NCBI RefSeq assembly: GCF_014652095.1
Contig: NZ_BMYD01000001.1
Coordinates: forward strand, 349,466-413,465
DNA length: 64,000 nucleotides
From: Cognatilysobacter bugurensis
GTDB lineage: Bacteria; Pseudomonadota; Gammaproteobacteria; Xanthomonadales; Xanthomonadaceae
Direction of reading: 5' to 3'
The notes under the pieces were generated by a model, which saw nothing but the letters and a program-made list of their open reading frames with translations, did not search any database and was not told where the DNA came from. Made by a program: the position numbers and the translations under genes. This document shows, piece by piece, positions 33,665 to 43,051 of this stretch (positions within the stretch are counted from its first letter, which is position 1; each line of letters begins with the position of its first letter).

Positions 33665-35458
33665 GTGCCGGCTGCTTATTCGATCCAGGAACACAAGTTC
33701 GACATGGTCGTCGTCGGCGCCGGCGGCGCCGGGCTGCGCGCGACGTTCGGTCTCGCCCAGAAGGGGCTGAAGACCGCGTGCATCTCCAAGGTCTTTCCGA
33801 CGCGCTCGCACACCGTTGCCGCGCAGGGCGGCATCTCCGCCGCGCTCGGGAACATGGGCGAGGACGACTGGCGCTACCACTTCTTCGACACCGTCAAGGG
33901 CTCGGACTGGCTGGGCGACCAGGACGCGATCGAGTACATGTGCCGCGAGGCGATCCCGGCGATCATCGAGCTCGAGCACCAGGGCGTGCCGTTCTCGCGC
34001 ACGATGGAAGGCAAGATCTATCAGCGCCCGTTCGGTGGCATGACCACGCGCTACGGCGAGGGTCCGCCGGCGCAGCGCACCTGCGCCGCCGCCGACCGCA
34101 CCGGCCACGCGATCCTGCACACGCTCTATCAGCAGTCGCTTGCGCATGACGCGCAGTTTTTCATCGAGTACTTCGCGCTCGACCTGATCATGGACGCCGA
34201 CGGCGTGTGCCGTGGTGTGCTCGCGCTCGACATGTCGGAAGGCACGCTGCACCTGTTCCGTGGCCAGGGCACGGTGCTCGCCACGGGCGGTTACGGGCGT
34301 GCGTATTTCTCCGCGACGTCCGCGCACACGTCGACCGGTGACGGCGGCGGCATGGCGCTGCGTGCCGGCCTCGGCATGCAGGACATGGAGTTCGTGCAGT
34401 TCCACCCGACCGGCATCTACGGCGCGGGCTGCCTGATCACCGAGGGCGTGCGCGGCGAAGGCGGCATCCTGCGCAACGCGGCGGGCGAGCGCTTCATGGA
34501 GCGCTACGCGCCGAGCGTCAAAGACCTCGCGCCGCGTGACATGGTCAGCCGTGCAATGACGCTCGAAATCCGCGAAGGCCGCGGCGTCGGCGAGCATAAG
34601 GACCACATCCTGCTCGACCTCACGCACCTCGGCCCGGAAGTGATCCACGAGAAGCTGCCGGGCATTGCCGAGTCCGCACGCATCTTTGCGAACGTCGACG
34701 TCGAGAAGCAGCCGATTCCGGTCATCCCGACGGTCCACTACAACATGGGCGGCATCCCGACGAACTTCCACGGTGAAGTCGTGCAGCTGCGCAATGGCGA
34801 TCCGGACGCGGTGGTGCCGGGTCTCTACGCGATCGGCGAAGCCGCCTGCGTATCCGTGCACGGCGCGAACCGCCTCGGCTCGAACTCGCTGCTCGACCTC
34901 GTGGTGTTCGGCCGCGCCGTCGCGAACCGCTGCGCTGAGACGATCAAGCCCGGCGCGACCCACAGCACGCTCTCGCGCGATGCATGCGACGTCGCGCTTG
35001 CGCGTCTCGATCGTCTGCGCAATTCGAGCGGCGGCACGCCGACCTCCGTTATCCGCGACAAGATGCAGCGCACGATGCAGGCCGACGCCGCGGTGTTCCG
35101 CAGCGGCGAGACCCTGTCGGATGGCGTGCGCAAGATGCGCGAGATCCGCGCCTCATTCGAGGATGTGCGCGTGGCGGATCGTTCGATGATCTGGAACACG
35201 GACCTGCTCGAGACCTACGAGCTCGGCAACCTGCTCGATCAGGCGCTGGCGACGATCGTATCGGCGGAAAATCGCACCGAGTCGCGCGGCGCCCATGCCC
35301 GCGAGGACTTCCCGGATCGCGACGACGCCAACTGGCAGAAGCACTCGCTGTGCTGGGTCGACGAAAAGGGCAACACCCGCATCGATTACCGCCCCGTGCA
35401 CATGTATACGCTGACCGACGACGTTGCCGTGGTGCCCGCCAAGAAGCGCGTTTACTGA
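33665..35458 (+). CDS. sdhA: Succinate dehydrogenase flavoprotein subunit SdhA
   Basis: This 597-residue catalytic subunit oxidises succinate to fumarate. The FAD dinucleotide-binding GAGGAGLRA lies near the N-terminus, and the covalent FAD attachment is expected at His49 in [13 protein letters not shown]. The active-site region [21 protein letters not shown] and the closing [19 protein letters not shown] are intact. It starts at GTG 33665, giving the standard SdhA length. It needs SdhE for FAD attachment and probably the SDHAF4-like protein for assembly; both are encoded nearby. Confidence 0.97.
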   Translation: MPAAYSIQEHKFDMVVVGAGGAGLRATFGLAQKGLKTACISKVFPTRSHTVAAQGGISAALGNMGEDDWRYHFFDTVKGSDWLGDQDAIEYMCREAIPAIIELEHQGVPFSRTMEGKIYQRPFGGMTTRYGEGPPAQRTCAAADRTGHAILHTLYQQSLAHDAQFFIEYFALDLIMDADGVCRGVLALDMSEGTLHLFRGQGTVLATGGYGRAYFSATSAHTSTGDGGGMALRAGLGMQDMEFVQFHPTGIYGAGCLITEGVRGEGGILRNAAGERFMERYAPSVKDLAPRDMVSRAMTLEIREGRGVGEHKDHILLDLTHLGPEVIHEKLPGIAESARIFANVDVEKQPIPVIPTVHYNMGGIPTNFHGEVVQLRNGDPDAVVPGLYAIGEAACVSVHGANRLGSNSLLDLVVFGRAVANRCAETIKPGATHSTLSRDACDVALARLDRLRNSSGGTPTSVIRDKMQRTMQADAAVFRSGETLSDGVRKMREIRASFEDVRVADRSMIWNTDLLETYELGNLLDQALATIVSAENRTESRGAHAREDFPDRDDANWQKHSLCWVDEKGNTRIDYRPVHMYTLTDDVAVVPAKKRVY

Positions 35459-35546
35459 CGCTGTGATTCGTGGCTGAGGCTCGACACGCGCGAGTCTCCA
35501 GTTGCGCCAACCGCGAATCGCCAATCAAGAACCCCCGGAAGCCGCC

Positions 35547-36329
35547 ATGGCCGAATTTACCCTCCCGAAGAACTCGAAGGTCCTCAAGGGTCGCCACTGG
35601 CCTGCGGCCGGGGCGAAGCAGCCGCGCACGTTCAAGGTGTACCGCTGGAGCCCCGAGGACGACCAGAACCCGCGCGTCGACACGTACGAGGTCGACCTGG
35701 CCAGCTGCGGCCCGATGGTTCTCGACGCGCTCATCAAGATCAAGAACGAGATCGACCCGACGCTCACGTTCCGTCGCTCCTGCCGCGAGGGCATCTGCGG
35801 ATCGTGCGCGATGAACATCGACGGCACGAACACGCTCGCGTGCACGAAGGCGATCGACGACTGCCGCACCGGCGACGTGCCCGTCTATCCGCTGCCGCAC
35901 ATGCCGGTGATCAAGGACCTGGTCCCGGACCTGACGCACTTCTACGCGCAGTACGCGTCGATCAAGCCCTGGCTGCGCACGCAAAGCGCGACGCCGTCCG
36001 ATCGTGAGCGCCTGCAGTCGCCGGAAGACCGCAAGAAGCTCGACGGCCTGTACGAGTGCATCCTCTGCGCCTGCTGCTCGACGAGCTGCCCGAGCTACTG
36101 GTGGAACGGCGACCGCTACCTCGGGCCGGCGATCCTGCTGCAGGCGTACCGCTGGATCGTCGACTCCCGCGACGAGGACACCGGTGCGCGCCTCGACGAT
36201 CTTGAGGACCCGTTCAAGCTCTATCGCTGCCATACGATCATGAACTGCGCGCGTACCTGTCCGAAGGGGCTGAACCCGGCGCAGGCGATCGGCGAGATCA
36301 AGAAGCTGATGATGGCGCGTCGCGCCTAA
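35547..36329 (+). CDS. sdhB: Succinate dehydrogenase iron-sulfur subunit SdhB
   Basis: This 260-residue electron-transfer subunit has three Fe-S centres. The [2Fe-2S] ligands are in CREGICGSC plus a later Cys in TLAC, the [4Fe-4S] in [12 protein letters not shown], and the [3Fe-4S] around C(H)[15 protein letters not shown]. Length and motifs are typical. ATG 35547 lies 88 bp after the sdhA stop. A stem-loop follows its stop codon, before the MAPEG gene. Confidence 0.97.
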   Translation: MAEFTLPKNSKVLKGRHWPAAGAKQPRTFKVYRWSPEDDQNPRVDTYEVDLASCGPMVLDALIKIKNEIDPTLTFRRSCREGICGSCAMNIDGTNTLACTKAIDDCRTGDVPVYPLPHMPVIKDLVPDLTHFYAQYASIKPWLRTQSATPSDRERLQSPEDRKKLDGLYECILCACCSTSCPSYWWNGDRYLGPAILLQAYRWIVDSRDEDTGARLDDLEDPFKLYRCHTIMNCARTCPKGLNPAQAIGEIKKLMMARRA

Positions 36330-36339
36330 AGCTGGATTG

Positions 36340-36375
36340 CCGACAGGCGGCTGCGAGAGATCGCAGCCCCGTCGG
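36340..36375 (+). other. Stem-loop after sdhB
   Basis: The outer arms CCGAC / GTCGG and the inner perfect arms GGCTGCGA / TCGCAGCC with a GAGA loop form a long hairpin 11 nt past the sdhB stop. There is no T-run. It may stabilise the sdh mRNA 3' end or partially terminate before the MAPEG gene. Confidence 0.6.
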
Positions 36376-36472
36376 CTCGATCGCCACTGCGTGCCGGTTC
36401 GCCAGCTGGCGGCGCGATCAGGTCGGTCGGTTGCGGTCGCAGGCGGGCCGCGCTGGCATCGCCACGCCTGGC

Positions 36473-36478
36473 GATAAT
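36473..36478 (+). promoter_or_regulatory. Candidate -10 box for the MAPEG-sdhE-ygfX genes
   Basis: GATAAT lies 37 nt before the MAPEG ATG, with AAGGAG at 36504-36509 as ribosome-binding site. The -35 side is not obvious. Confidence 0.4.
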
Positions 36479-36514
36479 CGATAGGCCCGCCCGGGCGCAT
36501 GCCAAGGAGCCGCG

Positions 36515-36937
36515 ATGATCGACACCAGCATCTTCCAGCCCGCCGTCGCGATGGTTGCACTGACCTTCGCCGTGTCGGTACGCCTGCTATTTACGCGCGT
36601 CAGTGCCATGAAGCGCGAACGCATTCATCCGCAGTCCGTTGCTACTGCGGCTGCGATGGCGGCGCGCATGCCCGACAGCCGCGTCGCGGACAACTTCCGC
36701 AACCTGTTCGAATTGCCGGTGCTGTTCTACCTCGCGACCGTCGTCGCCGCCATGGCCGGACTGGTCACGCCGACGCTCCTCGCGATCGCGTGGGCGTTCG
36801 TCGCGCTGCGCATCGCGCACAGCGTGATCCACTGCACGTACAACAAGGTCATGCACCGTTTCTACGCCTACATCGGCGGCTGGGCTGCCCTCGTGGCGCT
36901 GTGGGGCGTACTGGCCGCGGGCCTGTTCGCGCGATGA
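36515..36937 (+). CDS. MAPEG family membrane protein
   Basis: This 140-residue integral membrane protein has four predicted helices (about 5-25, 65-88, 90-108 and 118-138). [13 protein letters not shown] is the family's conserved glutathione/lipid-binding segment, followed by [18 protein letters not shown] enzymes act as microsomal-type glutathione transferases in eukaryotes; bacterial roles are mostly unknown. It sits between sdhB and sdhE, and the sdhE ATG overlaps its stop codon by 4 bp, so it shares their transcript. Confidence 0.9.
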   Translation: MIDTSIFQPAVAMVALTFAVSVRLLFTRVSAMKRERIHPQSVATAAAMAARMPDSRVADNFRNLFELPVLFYLATVVAAMAGLVTPTLLAIAWAFVALRIAHSVIHCTYNKVMHRFYAYIGGWAALVALWGVLAAGLFAR

Positions 36938-37188
36938 ACGAGGCCGATGCGACCGAGCTTCGACGCCTGCGCTGGCGGTGCCGACGTGGCATGCGCGAGC
37001 TCGATCAGCTGTTGGAGCGCTATCTCGATCGTTGCTGGCTCGAGGCCGGCTTCGTCGAACGCGGTGTTTTCCTACGATTGCTGGAAAGCGAGGACGATAA
37101 GCTCTGGCGTTGGTTCCTCGGTTACGACACACCGCCCGATGTCGAGCTCGCGCACCTGGTCGAACGCATCCGCGCCCTGCCGCATTGA
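36934..37188 (+). CDS. sdhE: FAD assembly factor SdhE
   Basis: This 84-residue member of the SdhE/YgfY/SDHAF2 family is required for covalent FAD attachment to SdhA. The signature RGMRELD, following RLRWRCR, is at about 13-25, and [18 protein letters not shown] is the conserved second half. It overlaps the MAPEG gene by 4 bp, and the next gene starts inside it. Confidence 0.93.
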   Translation: MNEADATELRRLRWRCRRGMRELDQLLERYLDRCWLEAGFVERGVFLRLLESEDDKLWRWFLGYDTPPDVELAHLVERIRALPH

Positions 37189-37588
37189 GCTGCGCCGCTC
37201 CCGCGCGCTCGCCGGCGCGTTCGCGCTGCTCGGTGGCCTGGCAGCGCTCTCAGTGTCGTTAAGTGATATGCCGTCGTGGCTGGCATGGCCCGCGGGCATC
37301 GTCTCGGTCCTGCATGGCGCGCGACTCGCGCGCCGGGAATGGGTGAGGGTGCCCATAGGCCTGACGTTCGCCCGCAACGCCGAAGCAACGGTAGACGGCA
37401 CGCCGGTGCACGCGGTCCGTGTCCGCTGGCGCGGCGTAGTCGCATTCGTCGAGTGGCGCGACGCCCGGGGCCGGGCCCAGCGACGGGTTCTAACGCCCGA
37501 CGCGCTGTCGCCTGCATCACGGCGTGAACTGCGCCTTGCATGGAGCGACGCAACGACTGCGCGGGACGACGCCGCAGTGGCACCATAG
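37139..37588 (+). CDS. YgfX/CptA-like membrane protein
   Basis: This is a protein of about 149 residues with two adjacent membrane helices (about 24-60) and a C-terminal beta-rich domain that includes [19 protein letters not shown] and a conserved [16 protein letters not shown] tail. The layout and the position after sdhE match YgfX (CptA), which is paired with SdhE in enterobacteria and has been proposed as a membrane toxin or regulator; that role is disputed. The start is uncertain: ATG 37139 overlaps sdhE by 50 bp, and the only nearer option is a rare ATT. Confidence 0.7.
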   Translation: MSSSRTWSNASAPCRIELRRSRALAGAFALLGGLAALSVSLSDMPSWLAWPAGIVSVLHGARLARREWVRVPIGLTFARNAEATVDGTPVHAVRVRWRGVVAFVEWRDARGRAQRRVLTPDALSPASRRELRLAWSDATTARDDAAVAP

Positions 37589-37612
37589 CCGACCCACGAG
37601 GGCCGCACCCGC

Positions 37613-38857
37613 ATGTTCAAACCTTTACCCGTCGCGATCGGCCTGCGTTACCTCAGGGCGAAACGGCGCAACGGCTTCATCTCGTTCATCTCGCTTGCCT
37701 CGATTCTCGGCATCGCGCTCGGTGTCGCTGCGTTGATCACGACGCTCGCGGTGATGAGCGGTTTCCAGCGCGAGATCCGCGATCGCATGCTGCAGATGGT
37801 CGCGCATGCGACTGTCAGCGGTTACGGCGAACCGTTCAGCGATTGGCCGGCGGCCACGGCGCTCGCGAAATCCGACGCGCGCGTCGCGGGCGCTGCGCCC
37901 TACGTCGAGACGGAGACCCTCCTCCGGGGTTCGCGCAACCAGCCGGCGATCGTGCGCGGGGTGCTGCCGAGCGAAGAAGCACAGGTTTCGGTGCTTGCCG
38001 AGAAGATGGTGGCCGGGCGGCTCGATTCGCTAAAGCCGGGCACGTTCAACATCGTGCTCGGGCGCGAACTGGCGATGTGGCTCGGTGTCGAGCTCGGCGA
38101 CAGCGTGGTCATGATGACCTCCGAGGCGCGCGCGACGCCCATGGGTGCGCTGCCGCAGCTCAAACGCTTCACGGTGAGTGGTCTGTTCGAAGCCGGCTAT
38201 AACGAATTCGACCGCGGCATGGCCTTCGTGAACATGCGCGATCTGCAGCGGCTGCAGCGCACCGGCGACGGCGTGACCGGAGTCCGCCTGCGCCTGCACG
38301 ACATGGATCTCGCAGGTGACGTGGCCCGCGACCTCGCGCGCAGTCTTGGTGGCCCCTACCGCGTCAGCGACTGGACCACGGAGAACGCGAACATGTTCCG
38401 CGCACTCAAGATGGAGAAGGCGATCATGGCGGTGCTGCTGTCGCTGATCATCGCGATGGGCGCGTTCAATCTGGTGTCCTCGCAGGTCATGCTCGTCACC
38501 GACAAGCAGGCCGACATCGCGATCATGCGCACCCTCGGACTCACGCCGCGCGCGGTGATGCAGGTCTTCATGGTGCAGGGCACGCTCATCGGCGTGATCG
38601 GCACGCTTTCCGGCGTGATCGGCGGCATCGTGCTCACGCTCAATCTCGAGTACATCCTGCGCGGCATCGAAAGCGTGTTTGGGATCGTCGTGCTGCCGGA
38701 GGACGTCTACTACATCACCGGACTGCCGACCGACCTGCAGGCGGAAGACGTGGTGACGATCGCACTCGTCGCGCTGACGATGGCGTTCCTCGCCACGTTG
38801 TATCCGGCTTGGCGCGCGGCGCGCACACCGCCCGCGGAGGCACTGCGTTATGAATGA
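37613..38857 (+). CDS. lolC: Lipoprotein-releasing ABC transporter permease LolC/LolE
   Basis: This 414-residue inner-membrane permease of the Lol system extracts lipoproteins from the inner membrane for transfer to LolA. It has the N-terminal helix ([19 protein letters not shown], then about 23-48), a long periplasmic domain, and three C-terminal helices (about 270-410). Only one permease gene is present, as in LolF-type systems where it forms a homodimer. The downstream lolD overlaps it by 8 bp. Confidence 0.9.
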   Translation: MFKPLPVAIGLRYLRAKRRNGFISFISLASILGIALGVAALITTLAVMSGFQREIRDRMLQMVAHATVSGYGEPFSDWPAATALAKSDARVAGAAPYVETETLLRGSRNQPAIVRGVLPSEEAQVSVLAEKMVAGRLDSLKPGTFNIVLGRELAMWLGVELGDSVVMMTSEARATPMGALPQLKRFTVSGLFEAGYNEFDRGMAFVNMRDLQRLQRTGDGVTGVRLRLHDMDLAGDVARDLARSLGGPYRVSDWTTENANMFRALKMEKAIMAVLLSLIIAMGAFNLVSSQVMLVTDKQADIAIMRTLGLTPRAVMQVFMVQGTLIGVIGTLSGVIGGIVLTLNLEYILRGIESVFGIVVLPEDVYYITGLPTDLQAEDVVTIALVALTMAFLATLYPAWRAARTPPAEALRYE

Positions 38858-39560
38858 TTCGATGACGCACGGTGTCGTGATCCATTGCGAGAACCTCGGC
38901 AAGACCTACGCCGAGGGCAAGCTGCGCACGCCGGTGTTCGACGGCCTCGAGCTGTCGGTCGCACAGGGCGAAACCGTGGCGATCCTCGGCGCCTCGGGCG
39001 CCGGCAAGAGCACGCTGCTGCATCTGCTCGGGGGCTTGGACACACCGACGAGCGGTGAGGTCTTCGTCTCGGGCCAGAAGATGAGCGCGATGTCGGACGC
39101 GGCGCGCGGTGCGCTGCGTAATCGCGCGCTCGGCTTCGTGTACCAGTTCCATCACCTGCTGCCCGAGTTCACGGCGGTCGAGAACGTGATGCTGCCGGTG
39201 CTGCTCGGCGGTGAGTCCGTGCCCGAGGCGACGCAACGCGCGCGAGTGCTGCTGGAGTCCGTCGGTCTGGGCCACCGCCTTCACCACAAGCCGGGCGAAC
39301 TGTCGGGCGGAGAGCGCCAGCGCGCGGCGGTGGCGCGCGCGCTCGTCAACCGCCCGGCCTGCGTGCTTGGCGACGAGCCAACCGGAAACCTCGACGAGAA
39401 AACCGCTGCGACGGTGTTCGATCTGATGCTCGATCTCAACCGCGAGCAGCGCACGAGCCTGGTGCTTGTTACCCACGACCGCAGCCTTGCGCGCCGGCTC
39501 GACCGCATTCTCGAACTGCACGAGGGCCGGTTGCGCGAGGTCGCGCCGGACGAGGTCTAG
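38850..39560 (+). CDS. lolD: Lipoprotein-releasing ABC transporter ATPase LolD
   Basis: This 236-residue ATPase powers the Lol permease. Walker A is GASGAGKST, the LolD-specific [17 protein letters not shown] motif is intact, the signature reads LSGGERQR, and Walker B is [11 protein letters not shown]. It overlaps lolC by 8 bp and is followed by comEC after 3 bp, all on one transcript. Confidence 0.96.
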   Translation: MNDSMTHGVVIHCENLGKTYAEGKLRTPVFDGLELSVAQGETVAILGASGAGKSTLLHLLGGLDTPTSGEVFVSGQKMSAMSDAARGALRNRALGFVYQFHHLLPEFTAVENVMLPVLLGGESVPEATQRARVLLESVGLGHRLHHKPGELSGGERQRAAVARALVNRPACVLGDEPTGNLDEKTAATVFDLMLDLNREQRTSLVLVTHDRSLARRLDRILELHEGRLREVAPDEV

Positions 39561-39563
39561 CGC

Positions 39564-41924
39564 ATGCAGCCCGCGGCAAGGACGCCGCTGATCACCCCGC
39601 TGAGCGCAGCCATGCTCACGGCCGGCGCTCTGGCGGCGCTGCTGCTCCCGCGCGTGGTGCCTTGGCCGATCGCGCTTGTGCTGCTGGGCGGCGCAGTAGC
39701 AGCGATTGCCGTGGGGCGGGGCCGCCCGGCGCTTGCGGCCGCGCTGCTCGGTTTTGGGCTCGCGAGTCTGCACGCCGCGTATGCGCTCGCGATCCAGCTG
39801 CCCGCCGACTTGGAACGCGCGGAGCTGGCGGTCACCGGCCGCATCGTCGACCTTCCGATGGTGGAGCCGCGGCGTACGAGATTCACGCTGCAGGTGGACG
39901 CGGACGCGGAGGCCGGTCCGCTGCGCGGCCGAACGGTTCGACTGTCGTGGTACGACCACGGCCGCCGGTCGGCGCGCCCCGTCATTCGCGCAGGCGAGCG
40001 CTGGACGTTCCGGGTCCGCGTGCGTGCGCCGCGCGGGCTGCGCAACCCCGGGGGCGCGGACGCCGAGAAGCACGCGCTGGCACAGCGAGTCTCGGCAACC
40101 GGGTACGTGCACGTGCCGTCCGCGGCCCGGCAGCTGGATCCCGCGAGTGGGGTCGGCGCATGGCGTGAACGCATGTCCGAGCGCATCGACGACGCTGTCC
40201 CCGATGCGTCGGCGCGATTTGTCCGTGCGCTTGCACTCGGCGACACGCGCGGGCTTGATGAAGCCGATTGGCACGTGCTTCGTGCGAACGGCCTAACGCA
40301 CTTGATCGCGATCTCAGGTTTCCACGTCGGGCTCGTCGCCGGGTTCTTCGCGTTGCTCGCGCGCGGCCTCGCGAGGCTTGGTCCTGCGCTCGTGCGTCGC
40401 TGGCCGACGCCGGTGCTCGCCGCGGCGTCCGCCGTCGTCGGCGCCGGAATGTACGCGGCTGCAGCGGGATTCTCGCTCCCGACCGTACGCACCCTGCTGA
40501 TGATCGGTGCGGTCGCAGGCGCGCGGATGGTGCGTCGGTCGGCGCCCGTAGTGCAGTCGCTGGCGCTCGCGACCGTGGCCGTGGTGCTCGTCGACCCGCT
40601 GGCCCTCTTGCAGGCCGGGTTCTGGCTGAGCTTTGCAGGCGTTGCGTGGCTGGTGTGGTGCCTGCCCGGCACGGCCGAGCGCGGCCCCCGCGCATGGGTG
40701 GCCGGGTTCGTTTCGGCGCAGGGCGTGGCAACGGTGGGTTTGCTGCCGTTGTGCGTTGCGTTCTTCGGGCAGGCCTCGCTGGCCGGGCCGTTCGCGAACC
40801 TGCTCGCGGTGCCGTGGTGGAGCCTGGTGGTTGTCCCGCTCGCACTGATCGGGCTCGCGTTGGAGTCGTTGTTTGCTGGCGCCGGCGCGTATGCATGGCG
40901 GCTCGCCGCGGCCGCGTTCGACCTCAGTTGGCCACTGTTTGACGCGCTTGCGGCAAGCCCGCTCGCGCTGTGGTGGCTGCCCGAAGCGTCCGCGGTTGCC
41001 GTACCGCTGGCGCTGGCCGGCGCGGTCTGGCTGCTGCTGCCGCGCGGGCTGCCCGGACGCGGCCTGGCGCTGCTTCTCTGGCTGCCCTTGTTGTGGCCGG
41101 ATCGGCGGTTTCCGGCGGATGGCGAGGTCGAGGTCGTCGCGCTCGACGTCGGGCAGGGACTGGCAGTTGTGGTGCGCACGGCGCGGCACACGTTGCTGTA
41201 CGACATGGGTCCAGCCGTGCCCGACGGCTTCGATGCCGGCGAGCGGGCGGTCGTGCCAGCGCTGCACGCGCTGGGAATATCCCGACTCGATCGTGCGATC
41301 GTCAGCCACGCTGACAGCGACCATGCCGGCGGCTTCGACGCCGTGCGGCGCGCGATTCCGATCGCGCGCGCCTACGCGCCTGAAGGGTCCGGCATGGACG
41401 GCACGCTCCCATGCGTGGCGGGGCAGGCTTGGCAGTGGGACGGCGTGGTCTTTCGCACGCTGCACCCCACGCCGCACTTCCCTTACCTCGGCAACGAGGC
41501 CGGATGCGTGTTGCGCATCGAAACTCGCCATGGCGCGGCGCTGTTGACGGGCGATATCGGCCACGTGATCGAACGTGGACTCGTCCGCCGGGCCGCGTCG
41601 TATGTCCGGGCCGATGTCGTGTTCGTCGGGCATCACGGGAGTGCCGGCTCATCGGATCCCGCGTTCGTTGCGGCGACCGGGGCGCGGCACGCCCTCGTGT
41701 CGAGCGGGCATGGCAATCGCTTCGGCCATCCGAAGCCCGCCGTCGTCGAGCGCTGGCGTGACGCCGGCGCGCGGGTCCACGACACCGCGGTGGGCGGCGC
41801 GCTGCGTGTCTCGATCGAGCGCGCGGGCATCGAGATCGAAACGCGACGCCACGCACAGCCGCGCCTGTGGGACGCGGTTGCGCGATCGAAGCCGCCGGAG
41901 GCCGGGGTATCCTACGGGCCTTGA
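39564..41924 (+). CDS. comEC: DNA internalisation competence protein ComEC/Rec2
   Basis: This 786-residue inner-membrane channel imports single-stranded DNA during transformation. N-terminal helices and an OB-like region are followed by the Competence domain with many helices (about 250-500), containing LTHLIAISGFHVGL. A C-terminal metallo-beta-lactamase-like domain has LDVGQGLAVVV and VSHADSDHAGG, the metal-binding motif (SHADxDH). All main parts are present, so it should be functional. It is embedded in an envelope-biogenesis operon rather than a competence operon. Confidence 0.93.
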   Translation: MQPAARTPLITPLSAAMLTAGALAALLLPRVVPWPIALVLLGGAVAAIAVGRGRPALAAALLGFGLASLHAAYALAIQLPADLERAELAVTGRIVDLPMVEPRRTRFTLQVDADAEAGPLRGRTVRLSWYDHGRRSARPVIRAGERWTFRVRVRAPRGLRNPGGADAEKHALAQRVSATGYVHVPSAARQLDPASGVGAWRERMSERIDDAVPDASARFVRALALGDTRGLDEADWHVLRANGLTHLIAISGFHVGLVAGFFALLARGLARLGPALVRRWPTPVLAAASAVVGAGMYAAAAGFSLPTVRTLLMIGAVAGARMVRRSAPVVQSLALATVAVVLVDPLALLQAGFWLSFAGVAWLVWCLPGTAERGPRAWVAGFVSAQGVATVGLLPLCVAFFGQASLAGPFANLLAVPWWSLVVVPLALIGLALESLFAGAGAYAWRLAAAAFDLSWPLFDALAASPLALWWLPEASAVAVPLALAGAVWLLLPRGLPGRGLALLLWLPLLWPDRRFPADGEVEVVALDVGQGLAVVVRTARHTLLYDMGPAVPDGFDAGERAVVPALHALGISRLDRAIVSHADSDHAGGFDAVRRAIPIARAYAPEGSGMDGTLPCVAGQAWQWDGVVFRTLHPTPHFPYLGNEAGCVLRIETRHGAALLTGDIGHVIERGLVRRAASYVRADVVFVGHHGSAGSSDPAFVAATGARHALVSSGHGNRFGHPKPAVVERWRDAGARVHDTAVGGALRVSIERAGIEIETRRHAQPRLWDAVARSKPPEAGVSYGP

Positions 41925-41954
41925 TGAGCGGGCCGCGGGCCGAGGGTCGATTCC

Positions 41955-42611
41955 GTGTTGGAACTGGTGATGGCGGGCGGTTGGCCAATGATTCCGCTGC
42001 TGCTGCTGTCGGCGCTTGCGCTTGCGCTCATCGTCGAGCGTGCGTGGACCCTGCGTCGCAGCGCGGTGCTGCCGCCCGGCCTCGGCATGGAAGTGCGCTC
42101 CTGGGCGCGCCGCGGCCGTCTCGATCCCGCCCATATCGACTCCCTTCGCGCGACGGCGCCCCTCGGCGCATTGCTCGCGGCCGCGCTCGACGTGCGACAC
42201 CGCCCGCGCGACGAGATTCGTGAGCGGCTCGAGGCCGTCGGTCGGCACCTCGTGCACCGCATGGAGCGCTACCTCAACACGCTCGGGACGATCGCCGCGG
42301 CCGGGCCGCTGCTCGGCCTGTTCGGGACCGTCGTGGGCATGATCGAAATGTTTCTCGGCATCGTGGATCACGGCATCGGCGACGTGAACCAGCTGGCCGG
42401 CGGCATCGGCAAGGCGCTGATCAGTACCGCGGCGGGCATGATCGTTGCGATCCCCGCGCTCGTCGCGCATCGGTGGTTCCGCGGTCGCGTCAGCGAATAC
42501 GTCGTCGAAATGGAGCACGAGGCGATCCAGCTGCTCGACGCGATCGAACCGCCCGCGGCGGCGGCACGAGGCGGCAAGGGGCATGCGTCGGCGCCGGCGA
42601 CGTCGGGCTGA
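41955..42611 (+). CDS. exbB: ExbB/TolQ-type proton channel protein
   Basis: This 218-residue MotA/TolQ/ExbB family protein has three membrane helices (about 12-30, 105-130 and 155-175). The TLGTIAAAGPLLGLFGTVVGM stretch contains the conserved Pro/Gly pore residues. It starts at GTG 41955, 30 bp after comEC. With ExbD it forms a proton-driven motor that normally energises TonB; no tonB gene is nearby. It is cotranscribed with exbD and the lipid A genes. Confidence 0.92.
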   Translation: MLELVMAGGWPMIPLLLLSALALALIVERAWTLRRSAVLPPGLGMEVRSWARRGRLDPAHIDSLRATAPLGALLAAALDVRHRPRDEIRERLEAVGRHLVHRMERYLNTLGTIAAAGPLLGLFGTVVGMIEMFLGIVDHGIGDVNQLAGGIGKALISTAAGMIVAIPALVAHRWFRGRVSEYVVEMEHEAIQLLDAIEPPAAAARGGKGHASAPATSG

Positions 42612-42613
42612 GC

Positions 42614-43051
42614 ATGCGCATCCGCGACCACCGGGCCTCGGACGAGCCGGAGATCAGCCTCGTCCCGCTCATCGACGTCATCCTGGTGTTGATCATCTTC
42701 TTCGTGATCACCGCGACGTTCGATGCGCGAACCGGCCTCAAGATCGAACTGCCGCGTGCAACCGGCGAGGCGACCGAGACCACGCCGCCGCTTAGCGTGC
42801 TCGTGAACGCGGAGGGCCGCTATTTCGTCGGCGACCACGAAGTGCTGCGCACCGACGTGGAAGCGCTGAAGTCGGCGCTGTCCGAGGCTGCAGGCACGGA
42901 TCGCGAACGCACCGTGCTGCTGCGCGCGGACGGCCGCACGCCGCACCAGGCGGTCGTCACGGCGTATGAAGCGCTTGGTCAGCTCGGCTTTCGCCGGATC
43001 ACGATCGCGACGGCGCCACCGACGGGCACGACAGACGAGGGCACGCGTTGA
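42614..43051 (+). CDS. exbD: ExbD/TolR-type protein
   Basis: This 145-residue protein has one N-terminal membrane helix (about 17-38). It contains the essential conserved Asp in SLVPLIDVILVLIIFF and a periplasmic ExbD/TolR domain to the end. It lies 2 bp after exbB. The msbA start codon TTG overlaps its TGA. Confidence 0.93.
   Translation: MRIRDHRASDEPEISLVPLIDVILVLIIFFVITATFDARTGLKIELPRATGEATETTPPLSVLVNAEGRYFVGDHEVLRTDVEALKSALSEAAGTDRERTVLLRADGRTPHQAVVTAYEALGQLGFRRITIATAPPTGTTDEGTR

Noticed and set aside
37139-37588. SdhE-YgfX as a toxin-antitoxin module
   Set aside because: YgfX/CptA was once proposed as a toxin, but SdhE is now established as an FAD-insertion factor. The context here is complex II biogenesis.
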